A DNA stretch of 64,000 nt, from positions 372,001 through 436,000 of the forward strand of contig NZ_JARUND010000002.1 in assembly GCF_036898825.1 (NCBI RefSeq). Reading direction: 5' to 3'. The position numbers and the translations under genes were made by a program. Below, in pieces: positions 1 through 8,281 of this stretch (the stretch's first letter is position 1; every line of letters begins with the position of its first letter). The notes under the pieces were generated by a model. The model did no database searches, had not been told where the DNA came from, and worked only from the letters and a program-made list of their open reading frames with translations. Origin of the DNA: Streptomyces sp. B21-083. Its GTDB lineage: Bacteria; Actinomycetota; Actinomycetes; Streptomycetales; Streptomycetaceae.

Positions 1-5
1 CCAGG

Positions 6-902
6 TCATGCGCCGGCCCTCCCTTCTGCGGCGTCGCGTGCCGGTGTGGCCGCGATCCAGGAGCTGAGGATGCGGAACTTGTCCTGGGTGGGTGACCCGG
101 GCGGGGCCGACCAGATGATGATCTGCTGGTCGGGGTCTCCGACCCATTGGAAGCCGTCCCAGTCCAGGGTGAGGTCGCCGAGTCCGGGGTGGCGGATGGT
201 CTTGGTGCCGAACTCCTGGCGGCCGACGGGGCGGGCGGCCCACCACTGGCGGAACTGCGGGTCGGTGACGGACAGCTCGCCGACCAGGGCTGCGAGCCGA
301 GGATCGGTGGGGTTGTCGGCGGCCTGAGTACGCAGCAGCGCGACGCCGGTGCGGGCCATGGCCTCCCAGGCCTCGTAGAAGTCCTTCATCCGGGGGTCGG
401 TGAACAGCATCCGGACGTAGTTGCGCTCCTTGGGTGGCGTCTTGTCGACGTCGAGCAGAAGTGCCGCGGCGAGCGGGTTCCAGGCGAGGATGTCGAGGTA
501 CTTGCCCACCACGAACGCCGGTGTGTCGGTCAACTGCTCCATGAGGCGCTGGATCTGCGGGCGCACCGGTGTCGAGCGGCGCCCCGGAGGGGTGCGCCGT
601 CCGGCCTGCTGCACGAGGCTTTCGGCATAGGCGCGCTGATCGGGTGTGAGGCGCAGTGCGTCGGCGATGGCCGCGAGGACCGGTTCTGAAGGGGCGAGCC
701 GTCCTTGCTCGATACGGGCGTAGTGGTCCTTGCTGATCGCCACCCGCGCCGCGACCTCCTCGCGCCGCAACCCGGACACACGACGGGTCCCCGGATCTCC
801 CGGAGGCAGCCCCAGGTCGGCGGGGTCGAGTTCGCTGCGGCGCGCCTTCAAGAACTGGCCGAGCTCTTCCAGGTGCGGGGTTTTCGCTGTCACGTCTCTC
901 AC
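6..902 (-). CDS. XRE-family transcriptional regulator with MmyB-like ligand-binding domain
   Basis: A DNA-binding regulator of the large actinobacterial group that joins an N-terminal Xre helix-turn-helix to an MmyB-like pocket domain. Near the N-terminus the motif LGQFLKARRSELDP precedes the HTH (RREEVAARVAISKDHYARIEQG). The C-terminal half carries the family signature DILAWNPLAAALL and FDWDGFQW-like text (here LDWDGFQWVGDPDQQ), typical of the ligand-binding part. Length, about 300 residues, is normal. All available starts are GTG (944, 902, 893); none has a strong ribosome site, and 902 is chosen as a compromise. It lies 78 bp or less downstream of the hydrolase gene on the same strand, so the two probably form one transcript and the regulator may control that hydrolase. 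The ligand is unknown. Confidence 0.88.
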   Translation of the reverse strand: MRDVTAKTPHLEELGQFLKARRSELDPADLGLPPGDPGTRRVSGLRREEVAARVAISKDHYARIEQGRLAPSEPVLAAIADALRLTPDQRAYAESLVQQAGRRTPPGRRSTPVRPQIQRLMEQLTDTPAFVVGKYLDILAWNPLAAALLLDVDKTPPKERNYVRMLFTDPRMKDFYEAWEAMARTGVALLRTQAADNPTDPRLAALVGELSVTDPQFRQWWAARPVGRQEFGTKTIRHPGLGDLTLDWDGFQWVGDPDQQIIIWSAPPGSPTQDKFRILSSWIAATPARDAAEGRAGA

Positions 903-980
903 TGCTTCTGGTGGCGTGCCCGGGACGGGTTGCGTCCCAGGCACGGCGCCGGTTGCGGGTCAGGTGAGCACCCGAAGGTG

Positions 981-1889
981 TCAGGCAGCCGGTCCCTCGG
1001 TGAGGTGGATGCGGAAGAACCTGGTCACGTTCGCGACAGCGTTGTCCATCTGCTTCGGCGAGTCGTAGTAGTCGTAGTGGTTTCCGTCAGACCACACGAG
1101 CTCCTTCTCGCCCTGAACAGCCTCGTAGAGCTTCTTGGCGTTCTCGGGCAGGGCGCTCTCGTCGGAGTGAACGACGATCGTCGGGGTCGTGATGGACGAC
1201 GCCTCGCTCAGCGCATCGAACGAGAGCCAGTTCGCCCACGATGAGACGTCGAGCTCGTTCTTGTACTGCGGAACGTTGCCCCGCGACTCGTTCTCGTAGT
1301 AGTCGAAAACACCCTCGAACGGGATGTAGTTGACCGCATCCTTGTCGCTCTCGCTGTAGACCGTGATGGTCGTCGCTTCGCCGGTCTCCTCGTACTTCTT
1401 CTTGGCCGCGGCCGCCTGCTCGCGACGCGCGGCCATGCCGTCCTCGCCGTAAGTGGCGGCGAACACGTCCTGGTTGACGAGGAATCCGGCAATCGTCGCC
1501 AGGCCCTTGACGCGTGAGTCCTGCGCGGCGAGGTGGGTCGCGTTGCTGGCCGAGGTGCAGACACCGACCATGCCCACGGCCTCCACGTAGGGGAGCTCGG
1601 TCAGGTAGGTGACCGCCGCGCGGAGGTCGCTGAGCTTCTCGGCGGGCGACTCGTACTGACGCGGCTGTCCTTCGCTCTCGCCGTAATGGGCGTAGTCGAA
1701 GCTGAGGGCGACGAAGCCCTGCTCGGCGAACTTCTCGGCGTAGGTACCCGCCATCTGCTCCTTGACCGAGGTGAACGAGCCCTGCACGATCACAGCCTGG
1801 TAGCGGCCGTTCTCATCGAACTCGTCCGGGGTGAACAGGTTGCCCACCAGGGTCAAACCGTCGCGGTCGAAGTTGATCTTGCGCTGCAC
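981..1889 (-). CDS. alpha/beta hydrolase, dienelactone-hydrolase-like with cysteine nucleophile elbow
   Basis: A cytoplasmic alpha/beta-fold hydrolase of about 302 residues, resembling the YcjY/dienelactone-hydrolase group. The nucleophile elbow reads MVGVCTSASNATH, so the usual GxSxG serine is replaced by cysteine, as in dienelactone hydrolases. The C-terminal His is probably in WSDGNHYDYYD and the acid in VVHSDESALP. The start is placed at the GTG at 1889 because GAGGAG sits 6 nt upstream of it; the ATG at 1919 lacks a ribosome site and its first codons would overlap that Shine-Dalgarno sequence. The XRE-type regulator lies just downstream on the same strand. Substrate is unknown: related proteins act on lactones, esters or peptides, and sequence alone cannot choose between them. 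Confidence 0.85.
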   Translation of the reverse strand: MQRKINFDRDGLTLVGNLFTPDEFDENGRYQAVIVQGSFTSVKEQMAGTYAEKFAEQGFVALSFDYAHYGESEGQPRQYESPAEKLSDLRAAVTYLTELPYVEAVGMVGVCTSASNATHLAAQDSRVKGLATIAGFLVNQDVFAATYGEDGMAARREQAAAAKKKYEETGEATTITVYSESDKDAVNYIPFEGVFDYYENESRGNVPQYKNELDVSSWANWLSFDALSEASSITTPTIVVHSDESALPENAKKLYEAVQGEKELVWSDGNHYDYYDSPKQMDNAVANVTRFFRIHLTEGPAA

Positions 1890-2449
1890 TTTGTTCTCCT
1901 CGGTCGGTTGCGTCTTCATCCGGGCTAACGGAAAACCGTTGCCGGTGAGGCTGACGGGGCGCCCATGCGGGTGCTCTCTGTCTGCGGGGCCGCAGGTCCG
2001 TTTGCTGACCGGATGCCACGTTTCGAGGGTGCCCCGGGTGCGACTTGCCGACAATGGGAAGAATCTTTCCTAGTCACTGACCTCCCGGAACCGAGGGAAC
2101 GCCTGACCCGGCACCTGGCCAGCACCTCGGCCTGGAGTCCGACGAGCACAACGACCATGCCCGCGGCTACAGGTAGTGGCCCGGCCTCGGATCAGTACTG
2201 GGCGGCGATCGTCGAGGCCGTTCGCCGCCCGCTGGGCCGACAAGCGGCGCCCAGGACCGTGTGCCCGATTTCACCGACGCGGCCGATGACGGCATACGCG
2301 ATCACTCCTTGGCCCCGGACGATCTGGCCACGGGCGGCGCTCAGGGCGACGGAGAAGCCGCAGCGATCTGGATCGGGGCCGGATGTCTGGGCGGTGCCGG
2401 GCTATGGCGATCCGGATCACCCGCCAGGCGGTTAAGAGGACGCAGATCT
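1890..2449. other. intergenic stretch, no gene recognised
   Basis: Several short open frames cross this stretch on both strands, but none has a ribosome site, a recognisable protein family or consistent third-position GC bias. It probably holds the promoter of the hydrolase gene (right of 1889) and degenerate sequence belonging to the adjoining insertion-sequence relic. Confidence 0.5.
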
Positions 2450-2700
2450 CCATCCGGAGGCGTCGGTGTACTGGTTGGGTACCCGGCCGGCTTGGCGCGG
2501 ATCGCTTGCATCGTCGGCGACGTCCAGGTGCGCACCGTCGATTGCGACGACGAGCAGGCCCTTCCAGCGCGCTCGGACGTCGAACAGGGCCCGCACCAGG
2601 CGGAACGCCGAGGCAGCAGCGCGCGCCACATCGCGGTCGCGGTCACTTTCACCAACCTCCGCCCCAGGGCACCGGCGAGCTTGCGCCAAACCTCGCGCTA
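2450..2700 (-). pseudogene. IS4-type transposase relic
   Basis: The minus strand encodes a fragment resembling Streptomyces IS4-family transposases. One frame gives VWRKLAGALG, a typical N-terminal motif, and after a frameshift another gives FRLVRALFDVRARWKG followed by LLVVAIDGAHLDVAD. The latter matches the region around the first catalytic Asp of the DDE transposases (usually VVAIDGTxLDVPD). The two blocks are in different frames, only about 80 codons survive of an expected 400, and no terminal inverted repeats are evident. It is therefore a dead remnant. Assignment to IS4 rests on remembered motifs and is moderately sure. Confidence 0.6.
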
Positions 2701-2740
2701 GCCGCAGCCCCCGAACAGGGCCGCGTTCCGAGTAGGGTAA

Positions 2741-2774
2741 TTGACGAGGTACTTTCGTACCCTCTATCGTACCC
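2741..2774 (+). promoter_or_regulatory. putative promoter with operator palindrome between -35 and -10
   Basis: TTGACG (2741-2746) and TATCGT (2765-2770) are spaced 18 bp and make a reasonable sigma-70-like promoter. Between them lies the perfect palindrome GGTAC-tttc-GTACC (2748-2761), and the half CGTACCC recurs 12 bp further on (2768-2774). A palindrome in the spacer is a typical repressor site. The TetR gene at 6304, just after this operon, is the obvious candidate regulator, but that is inference. Confidence 0.5.
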
Positions 2775-2815
2775 ACCATGTGTAGGAGCCGCCTTTAGCT
2801 CGACGAGGAGCGACG

Positions 2816-2899
2816 ATGCAGCACATGTATGACATAAATGCCCTGACCCCGACGTGTGAGGGCGTGGCCCTGGCCGCAGACCAGAAGGGCCGGCGATGA
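2816..2899 (+). CDS. 27-residue ORF translationally coupled to acyl-CoA synthetase
   Basis: A short reading frame starts at ATG 2816, preceded by a good ribosome site (GAGGAG at 2805-2810). It encodes a 27-residue peptide beginning MQHMYDINALTPT and containing one Cys. Its stop TGA overlaps the ATG of the synthetase gene in an ATGA arrangement, which is typical of translational coupling. The peptide has no membrane segment and no family I recognise. It may be a real small protein, or a leader that controls entry of ribosomes into the operon; it could also be the tail of a lost gene that was fused to this promoter. Confidence 0.45.
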   Translation: MQHMYDINALTPTCEGVALAADQKGRR

Positions 2900-4539
2900 G
2901 GGCCTCCGACCGGGTCACCGAGTTGACCTCCATGATCGACTCTCTTGAGACGAATGTGGCGTGGCTGCTGTGCGATCGGCATCCTGCCGACAGGGTGGCG
3001 TTCACCGTCGTCGATGCCGCCGGCGAGGCGTCCGTCCTGACCTTCGGGCAGCTCGCGGCAGATTCCCACCGCTGTGCGCGGGCTTTGCAGGAGCTCGGCG
3101 TCGGGTCGGGCGACCGGGTGGCGACCTTGATGGGCAAGAGCACCGACCTTGTGACCGTCATCCTCGCGCTCTGGCGCCTGGGGGCGGTCTACGTGCCGTT
3201 GTTCACTGCGTTCGCGCCTCAGGCCATCGCCATGCGTCTGGAGGGCTCGGGGGCGCGAGTCGTGATCGTCGATCCGGATCAGCGGCACAAGCTCGACCCG
3301 GGGCCGGACATGCCGCAGGACCACCAGCGCCGCATCGTTGTCGCGCGGACCACCAGTTCCGGAGATGACGTGCTGCTCGCCGACCTCGTCGCGGCCGCGT
3401 CGCCGGAGCCGGTGCCCGCCGTCGCCGTCGGCGGCCAGGGGCCGCTGGTGCACATGTTCACCTCGGGCACCACCGGCAAGCCCAAGGGCGTCATCCATCC
3501 CGTGTCATACATCGCCGGATGGCAGGTGTACCTGGAGTACGCCCTGGGAGTCCCCCAGGACGGCAGTTACTGGTGTGCGGCTGACCCAGGGTGGGCCTAC
3601 GGCCTGTACGCGGCCATCGTCGCCCCGATGGCCGCCGGTATCCCCAGTCTGCTGCTGGCGGGCCAATTCTCCGTCGAGTCGACCTGGCGCACACTCCTCG
3701 ACCACGCGGTCACCGACTTCACCGCCGCCCCGACCGTGTACCGGCAACTCCGTTCCTCATCGGTGGAAGTACCCCAGGCGCTGTCCCTGAAGAGACTGTC
3801 CAGCGCCGGAGAACCCCTGACCCCCGAGGTCAACGAGTGGACCCGTCGCGTGCTCGGCCTGGAGGTGCACGACCACTTCGGCCAGACCGAGATCGGCATG
3901 CCCCTGGCCAATCACCATCACCCCGAGCTCGCCCGGCCCCTCAAGACCGGATCGATGGGCAGGCCGGTGCCCGGCTGGAGCCTCACCGTCCTGTCCGAGG
4001 AACGGGACGAGCCCGCCGGAACCGGCGTGCTCGGCAGAGTCGCGATCGATGTCGCCGCGAGCCCGCTGATGACCTTCCGCGACTACCAGAGGCCGGGCCA
4101 GAGCGCGGCCAAGTTCACCACCGACCGCCGGTGGTATCTCACCGGGGACGCCGGGTCGGTCGACGCCGACGGCGACTTCTTCTTCTCCTCCCGCGACGAC
4201 GACGTCATCATCATGGCCGGCTACCGGATCGGCCCGTTCGAAATCGAGAGCGTCCTCGCCCAGCACCCCGCCGTCGCCGAATGCAGCGTCATCGCCGCAC
4301 CGGACGAGGCCCGCGGCGAGGTCATCGAGGCGTACGTCGTCGTGGCCCACGAAAGTGTCGCGTCACCGGAACTCGCCGCTGAGCTGCAGCAGTTGGTCAA
4401 GACCCGCTACGCCGCGCACGCCTATCCGCGCACGATCCACTTCATCGACAGCCTGCCCAAGACACCGAGCGGCAAGACGCAGCGCTACCTGCTGCGCAGC
4501 CGCCGACGGGCCGAACTCTCCAGCCGAGAGGCACAGTGA
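2896..4539 (+). CDS. AMP-dependent acyl-CoA synthetase
   Basis: Member of the ANL adenylating superfamily, about 547 residues, which activates a carboxylic acid to its acyl-CoA with ATP and CoA. Motifs in order: P-loop-like TSGTTGKPKGV near residue 195, adenine-binding/GQTEIG motif near 325, YLTGDAG (hinge-side Asp) near 415, RIGPFEIE, and the C-terminal catalytic lysine in LPKTPSGKTQR near 525. The overall pattern is nearest to acetyl-/medium-chain acyl-CoA synthetases. The start ATG overlaps the stop of the small ORF upstream, and its own stop overlaps the GTG of the crotonase, so the operon is tightly coupled. The acid it activates cannot be read from sequence; the partners suggest the product enters a beta-oxidation-like sequence. 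Confidence 0.9.
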   Translation: MRASDRVTELTSMIDSLETNVAWLLCDRHPADRVAFTVVDAAGEASVLTFGQLAADSHRCARALQELGVGSGDRVATLMGKSTDLVTVILALWRLGAVYVPLFTAFAPQAIAMRLEGSGARVVIVDPDQRHKLDPGPDMPQDHQRRIVVARTTSSGDDVLLADLVAAASPEPVPAVAVGGQGPLVHMFTSGTTGKPKGVIHPVSYIAGWQVYLEYALGVPQDGSYWCAADPGWAYGLYAAIVAPMAAGIPSLLLAGQFSVESTWRTLLDHAVTDFTAAPTVYRQLRSSSVEVPQALSLKRLSSAGEPLTPEVNEWTRRVLGLEVHDHFGQTEIGMPLANHHHPELARPLKTGSMGRPVPGWSLTVLSEERDEPAGTGVLGRVAIDVAASPLMTFRDYQRPGQSAAKFTTDRRWYLTGDAGSVDADGDFFFSSRDDDVIIMAGYRIGPFEIESVLAQHPAVAECSVIAAPDEARGEVIEAYVVVAHESVASPELAAELQQLVKTRYAAHAYPRTIHFIDSLPKTPSGKTQRYLLRSRRRAELSSREAQ

Positions 4540-5324
4540 CCGACACAGATCCCCTCATCGTCGAGCAGCGCGGACCCATCAGGTGGCTGCGGCTCAACCG
4601 GCCCGAGCGGCGCAACGCCCTCAACGCCGCCCTCATGGACGCCCTCGACAAGCAAATCACCAGCGCCGAGGCCGACCCCGCCACCGCGGTGGTCGCCGTG
4701 GCCGGCAACGGACCGAGCTTCTGCGCCGGCGGCGACTTCCACCAGTTCCTGGAACTGGACGAGCGCGGCCAGAACCCGGTCGACTTCCTGACGGACGTAT
4801 CCGCCTGCTTCAGCCGGATCGACGCCAGCCCCGTCCCGTGGGTCGCGGTCCTGCACGGCCACGCCGTCGCCGGCGGCCTCGAACTCGCCCTTGCCTGCGA
4901 CGTCGTGGTCGCCGCCGACGCCACGCTCATCGGCGACGGACACCTCAACAACCGGCTCGTGCCGGCCGGCGGGTCCAGTGTCCGACTGCCTGCTGCGGTC
5001 GGGCGCGGACTGTCACGCTGGCTCCTGCTGACCGGAGAGCTCCTGCCCGCGACGGAGTTCTCCGGCACCGGCTGGATCCGGGCCATCGTGCCGGAGACCG
5101 AACTCGAGGCCACAGCCTCCCGTATCTGCCGTCAACTGGCCGAGCGGAGCAGTCCCGCGCAGCGGCACCTCAAGACGCTGCTGCACAGGATCGACGGCGT
5201 TGCCCCCGAGCTCGCCCTTCGTGAGGAACTGGAGACTTTCGCCGACAACTGGTCAGCGAGCTCCGTCGCCGACACCCTGAAGGCGTTTCTCGCCTCCCGG
5301 ACGACGAAAGCAGCCAACACATGA
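4536..5324 (+). CDS. crotonase/enoyl-CoA hydratase-family protein lacking both canonical glutamates
   Basis: A crotonase-fold protein of 262 residues. The oxyanion-hole motifs are present (SFCAGGDFHQF and GHAVAGGLELALACD), so it should bind a CoA thioester. The segment that normally carries the first catalytic Glu (PEx3GxxPxGG) reads IGDGHLNNRLVPAGGS, placing His there. In the helix that normally carries the second Glu (LSRWLLLTG) the residue is Trp. A standard hydratase reaction is therefore doubtful; an isomerase, hydrolase or decarboxylase role within the superfamily is possible. Translation starts at GTG 4536 inside the stop of the synthetase gene and ends in an ATGA overlap with the SDR gene, so the three enzymes are made together. 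Confidence 0.88.
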   Translation: MTDTDPLIVEQRGPIRWLRLNRPERRNALNAALMDALDKQITSAEADPATAVVAVAGNGPSFCAGGDFHQFLELDERGQNPVDFLTDVSACFSRIDASPVPWVAVLHGHAVAGGLELALACDVVVAADATLIGDGHLNNRLVPAGGSSVRLPAAVGRGLSRWLLLTGELLPATEFSGTGWIRAIVPETELEATASRICRQLAERSSPAQRHLKTLLHRIDGVAPELALREELETFADNWSASSVADTLKAFLASRTTKAANT

Positions 5325-6079
5325 ACCGCTATCACGGGCGCGTCGTCGCCCTCACCGGTGGCGCACAGGGCCTCGGGCTCGCCATGGCCACGCGCTTCGC
5401 CGCGGAGGGTGCCACTGTCGCGCTGGCCGACGTCAACGAACGGGCCCTGGCGGATGCCGCGGGCGAAATCGCCGCGGCACACGACGCCAAGCTCCGCACC
5501 GACATCGTGGACGTGACCGACTCCGCGCAGGTCGACAACTGGATCGGCGGAATCACCAGCGACTTCGGCCGCGTCGACGTGCTGGTCAACAACGCCGGCA
5601 TCATCCGCGACAACCGCGTCGAGGACATCAGCGACGACGACTGGCACGCCGTCATCGACGTCAGCCTCACCGGCGCCTTTCACTGCGCCCGCGCCGCGTT
5701 CGGCCCGATGAAGCGCCAGGGCTACGGACGCATCGTCAGCTTCTCCTCCATGTCATGGCGCGGGAACTTCGGCCAGACCAACTACGTGGCCGCCAAGGCC
5801 GGCGTCGTCGGCATGACCCGCACCCTCGCCCTCGAAGGCGCCCGCCACGGCATCACCGCCAACGCCATCGCCCCCGGCCTGATCGAAACACCCATGCTCG
5901 CCTCCATGAACGGCCCGGCACGCGACAAACTCACCGCCAAGGTCCCCATGCGCCACACCGGCCGCCCCGAGGACATCGCGGAAGCCGCCGCGTTCCTCGC
6001 CAGCGAAGCGGCCGGCTACATCACCGGCATCGTCCTCGACGTGGACGGCGGCATCTCCATCGGCTCCTCAATCCGGTAA
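5321..6079 (+). CDS. SDR-family oxidoreductase, FabG-like
   Basis: A classical short-chain dehydrogenase/reductase of 252 residues, NAD(P)-dependent. It has the nucleotide-binding motif TGGAQGLG near the N-terminus, NNAG near residue 90, the active-site Ser in FSSMSW and the catalytic YVAAK pair, and the C-terminal DVDGG-type ending. In the context of an acyl-CoA synthetase and a crotonase it is most easily read as a 3-hydroxyacyl-CoA (or related hydroxy-acid) dehydrogenase. The ATG at 5321 overlaps the stop of the preceding gene, and it is the last gene of this four-gene operon; a small hairpin follows at 6110. Substrate and direction are inferred from neighbours only. Confidence 0.92.
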   Translation: MNRYHGRVVALTGGAQGLGLAMATRFAAEGATVALADVNERALADAAGEIAAAHDAKLRTDIVDVTDSAQVDNWIGGITSDFGRVDVLVNNAGIIRDNRVEDISDDDWHAVIDVSLTGAFHCARAAFGPMKRQGYGRIVSFSSMSWRGNFGQTNYVAAKAGVVGMTRTLALEGARHGITANAIAPGLIETPMLASMNGPARDKLTAKVPMRHTGRPEDIAEAAAFLASEAAGYITGIVLDVDGGISIGSSIR

Positions 6080-6109
6080 CCGACAGCCCGCCTGATCACC
6101 CGCGTCTCC

Positions 6110-6127
6110 CAGGGAACTGAGTCCCTG
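6110..6127 (+). terminator. weak hairpin after the synthetase/crotonase/SDR operon
   Basis: CAGGGA-actgag-TCCCTG forms a 6-bp stem with a 6-nt loop 30 bp after the SDR stop codon. There is no U-tract, as is common in Streptomyces terminators, but the stem is short, so this is a weak call. Confidence 0.3.
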
Positions 6128-6303
6128 TGCCTCGCGCGCCCCGGCCGGGATCGGTCGCCGACCACCGAGTGTCGGTCCGGTACCGCCGACCCATGCCGAA
6201 GGGGACGTGCCGAGCCGTCGCTGCAACGGCTCCTGCGAGTGACCGTGTCCGCCTCACCGGCCGTCGCCTACACGCGATGGCACCCAGTCATACTTGGCTT
6301 GTG

Positions 6304-6921
6304 ATGGCTGGGGCTCGGGATACGAATCATGGATCGGTACGTCGTCGGCGGGTGGACCAGGAGCGTCGTGCCGCACTGCTCTCGGACCTGGAAGAGCTGG
6401 TGCTCACCGAGGGCTTCACGGCCCTCAGCATGGACGATCTGACGCATCGCCTGCACTGCTCGAAGGCAACGCTCTACAGCGTGGCCGGAAGCAAGGAACA
6501 ACTGGTGACAGCGGTGGCGAAGCGGTTCTTCCAGCAGGCGACCGAGCAGATCGAGATCACCGTGGCCGCCGTGGCCGATCCGAGACAGCGCATCCCGGCC
6601 TACCTGTCGGGGGTGGGCCAGGCGATGAGCCGGTGTTCTCAGGAGTTCTACACCGACATGATCGGCTTCGGGCCCACCGCGGAGATCTATCGGGTCAACT
6701 CCAAGGCTGCGGCTCGACGTGTGCAGGAGCTGATCGCTGCCGGTGTCGAGGCCCGGGCGTTGCGTCCGATCGACGGTAACTTCGCCGGGCACCTCGTGGC
6801 GCTGGCCATTGAAGGAGTGCAGTCCGGGGCGCTCTTGACCAGCACCGGGCTGACTGCAGGCGAGGCGTACACTGAGATGGCCGATCTTCTGCTGCACGGC
6901 CTCAGCATGCCTCAGACGTGA
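6304..6921 (+). CDS. TetR/AcrR-family transcriptional regulator
   Basis: A one-component repressor of about 205 residues. The N-terminal helix-turn-helix is clear: LHCSKATLYSVAGSKEQLVTAVA follows ALSMDDLTHR. The C-terminal ligand domain has no recognisable subfamily. ATG 6304 is chosen because it gives a normal TetR length with about 40 residues before the HTH; there is no Shine-Dalgarno sequence, so translation may be leaderless or start at the adjacent GTG 6301. It lies 225 bp after the operon 2816-6079 on the same strand and is the most likely regulator of it, possibly through the GGTAC/GTACC palindrome at 2748. The ligand would then be an acid or its CoA ester; this is inference. Confidence 0.85.
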   Translation: MAGARDTNHGSVRRRRVDQERRAALLSDLEELVLTEGFTALSMDDLTHRLHCSKATLYSVAGSKEQLVTAVAKRFFQQATEQIEITVAAVADPRQRIPAYLSGVGQAMSRCSQEFYTDMIGFGPTAEIYRVNSKAAARRVQELIAAGVEARALRPIDGNFAGHLVALAIEGVQSGALLTSTGLTAGEAYTEMADLLLHGLSMPQT

Positions 6922-6988
6922 AAGCGAGGGCACGTGGCCGGTGCGACAGGGCATCATCACCGTGCAGGACAAGAAGGGATTGCAGTCT

Positions 6989-7123
6989 CTGAAGGCCGCA
7001 GCTGACGAACCGCCGGATCTGGTTGGTGCCTTCGAAGATCCCCACGACCTTGGCCTCGCGCATTTAGCGCTTGACGGGGAAGTCGCGGGTGCAACTGTAG
7101 CCGCCGAGCACCTGGACGGCGCC
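6989..7123 (-). pseudogene. acyl-CoA dehydrogenase C-terminal relic with in-frame stop
   Basis: Read on the minus strand from 7123, one frame gives AVQVLGGYSCTRDFPVKR, a stop (TAA at 7064-7066), then MREAKVVGIFEGTNQIRRFV. This is the highly conserved C-terminal active-site block of acyl-CoA dehydrogenases, where the stop replaces the usual Tyr of the RYMREAK motif and EGTNQI carries the catalytic Glu. No upstream part of the gene is present. A single T-to-A type change explains the stop, but loss of about 330 residues shows the gene is dead. Confidence 0.75.
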
Positions 7124-7206
7124 GGTGGTGGACCCTCGCCCGTAACGTCCCCCTAAAGCAGCAGTTCAAGAGCCCTTTGCGACAGGCTCAAGGACGACGG
7201 CGCACT

Positions 7207-7812
7207 CTACGTAATGCGTCCTGTGGGCCGCAGGCCGTATACCCCGCAGTAGTGGGCCGGCAGGCGGAGCGAACCTGCGAGAACGCTGCCGAGATCGGCG
7301 GGTGTGAGGTGGGCGGCGACCGCTGCGGCGGGGCCGCCGGAGGAGGAGCCGCCGACCGTGCGAGCCGGGTCGTGCGGGTTGAGGGTCGGGCCGAAGAGTG
7401 CGTTGTCGGTGTGGAGGTCCTGGCAGTACGCGGGGGTGTTGGTCTTACCCATAATCACCGCTCCCTGATGGCGGAGCCGTGCGACCGCGTCGGGATCCCG
7501 CTCTGGGAGGTGGTCCTGCAGATCCTCGGCGCCGCTGGTGGTGCGCAGGCCGGCCGTTTCGAAGCTGTCCTTGACGGTCAGCGGCAGCCCATCGAGGACG
7601 CCCGTGTTCTCGCCACGGGCGCGGGCGCGGCGTTCGTCAGCGGCGCGGGCGGCTTGCCGGGCCGCGTCGTCGTCCCGGGTGACGACGGCGTTGATCGTGC
7701 TGCCCTCGATCCGGTCGAGGTGGAGATCGAGCAGCTCGCGGCTAGAGATCTCGCGGCGATCCAGGGCACGGAGCTGGACGTGCGCAGGCTGACGCGTCAG
7801 GTCGGTCGTCAT
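7207..7812 (-). pseudogene. truncated amidase (amidase-signature family)
   Basis: The N-terminal 200 residues of an amidase-signature enzyme. The catalytic Lys is in LPLTVKDSF, the glycine/serine-rich signature is TVGGSSSGGPAAAVAA, and the nucleophile region reads LGSVLAGSLRLPAHYCG, where active relatives have GSDTGGSIRxPA. The frame ends at residue 201 just after YGLRPT, whereas family members run to about 450-500 residues. The whole second half is missing and the flanking sequence is another relic (acyl-CoA dehydrogenase tail). The serine positions are mostly kept, but a folded enzyme is unlikely. Confidence 0.75.
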
Positions 7813-7829
7813 GCGGAGGCTCGCTCGGG

Positions 7830-8281
7830 GTGGGGGGTGCGGGCACGTTGGCGAGGAATGTGGCGGGCGACGGCGAGGAGGGCGTCGATGTCTTCCATCG
7901 GCTGGCTGGTCTCGGGGCGGTATCGGCGAAGTCGGTGAGCTGGTCGGGATGGGGGCGCTCTCCCGTCTTGCGGGCGGCGACGCCAGCGAGTATCTGATCG
8001 GCAGTGACAGCGGCGTTAAGTTCCTCGCCCGAGAGCCCTCGTGCCCCGTGGTGCGCTTCGCTGCTTTGACGGACGCCTGCTTCGAGGTACTGGCGGATCA
8101 CGAAGCAGCCGTCGCGGATCTCGACCGCCCGTCGGTAGAGCTTGAACCCGATGCTGCGGAAGCGGCGGCGCCGGGCGGGACCGCCCTGGTCGACCGGCAG
8201 GCGGATCTCGGGGGCTTCGTTGGAGAAGGCCAGCCACAGGGGGCGCAGGCGGTAGTGGCTGAGGTGTTGCTTATTGCGGGA
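7830..8281 (-). pseudogene. DUF6545-like (MAB_1171c-type) C-terminal relic
   Basis: An open frame without a start codon runs down the minus strand from about 8281. It contains HYRLRPLWLAFSNEAPEI, then FRSIGFKLYRRAVEIRDG and QYLEAG. This is the pattern at the C-terminal cytoplasmic domain of a Streptomyces membrane-protein family (DUF6545), which usually has LRPLWxAL, LYRRVVEIRDG and LRPY. The N-terminal membrane half is absent and the frame loses similarity after about residue 110. Family naming is from memory of motifs, so moderately sure; that it is a fragment is clear. Confidence 0.55.

Noticed and set aside
2896..4539. AMP-binding gene as part of a non-ribosomal peptide or polyketide cluster
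   Set aside because: Stand-alone synthetase with crotonase and SDR partners; no carrier protein, condensation or ketosynthase genes anywhere in the window.
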